Source: Myxococcus guangdongensis | GTDB lineage: Bacteria; Myxococcota; Myxococcia; Myxococcales; Myxococcaceae | NCBI RefSeq assembly: GCF_024198255.1 | Contig: NZ_JAJVKW010000010.1 | Span: 62,001 to 126,000 of the forward strand | Reading direction: 5' to 3' | DNA length: 64,000 nucleotides | The notes under the pieces: model-generated | What the model saw: only the letters and a program-made list of their open reading frames with translations | Told to the model about the DNA's origin: nothing | Database searches by the model: none | In this document: in pieces, positions 63,843 to 64,000 of the stretch | How the letters are laid out: every line of letters starts with the position of its first letter | How positions within the stretch are numbered: position 1 is the stretch's first letter | Program-made: the position numbers and the translations under genes

Positions 63843-64000
63843 CTGGGCTCCCAGGGATGGCGGGGCTTGGCCACCCTTCTGGGTCGGAGGCTCGGACGGT
63901 GGATGGGCTGGCGGAGAGGCGCTGTCAGTGGATTGCTCCTGCAGCCTGCCTGCTGGGTTTGTCTTCACATGGGACGACGTCTGGCTTCTCTCGGGGGGCG

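Overview
The window is about 70% G+C and looks like the chromosome of a myxobacterium, most likely Myxococcaceae (Myxococcus, Corallococcus or a relative). The reasons are the Cmx6-type Cas6, a DUF2378 (TIGR02265) protein, several eukaryote-like Ser/Thr kinases, many lipoproteins and very high GC. This placement rests on gene content only. No rRNA or tRNA gene was recognised.

Layout. (1) 1-5.9 kb: the end of a sigma factor gene, a Ser/Thr kinase, then a CBASS-like module. It has a CD-NTase (1633-2490), a SAVED protein that carries an HExxH zincin-like region (2579-4384), and a Cap4-like nuclease-SAVED protein (4401-5876). A lone, nearly intact CRISPR repeat (5916-5951) follows the module. (2) 6-12 kb: an Imm11-like immunity protein, a protein with a possible Cys-His deamidase motif, and a SNF2 helicase plus SWIM zinc-finger pair. 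(3) 12-26.5 kb: a type III-B CRISPR-Cas locus. It has cas6, an inserted antisense Rpn-like nuclease, cmr1-cmr2(cas10)-cmr3-cmr4-cmr5-cmr6 in tight overlaps, a leader and an array of about 70 repeats. No cas1 or cas2 is present. (4) 26.7-37.6 kb: envelope and metabolic genes (GDSL lipoprotein, lipoproteins, YeiH transporter, phospholipase D, esterase, LysR with a metallo-beta-lactamase). (5) 38-43.2 kb: a 1.5-kaa repeat-rich putative polymorphic toxin with its likely immunity gene. (6) 43-64 kb: PLD, DUF2378 and ExoD proteins, a giant kinase-ATPase, a methyltransferase, a four-gene lipid operon, an RND efflux operon and an octahaem cytochrome.

How it may work together. Cas10 keeps the GGDD cyclase motif but lacks an HD nuclease domain, and no CARF effector is encoded nearby. 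The only cyclic-oligonucleotide receptors visible are the two SAVED proteins of the CBASS module 8 kb away. A 55-bp intergenic element with fixed internal spacing occurs three times: before the SAVED genes, before cas6 and before cmr1. The orphan repeat sits directly behind the SAVED genes. Together these suggest, as an inference, that the CBASS and type III-B modules form one signalling island with shared regulation and possibly shared second messengers.
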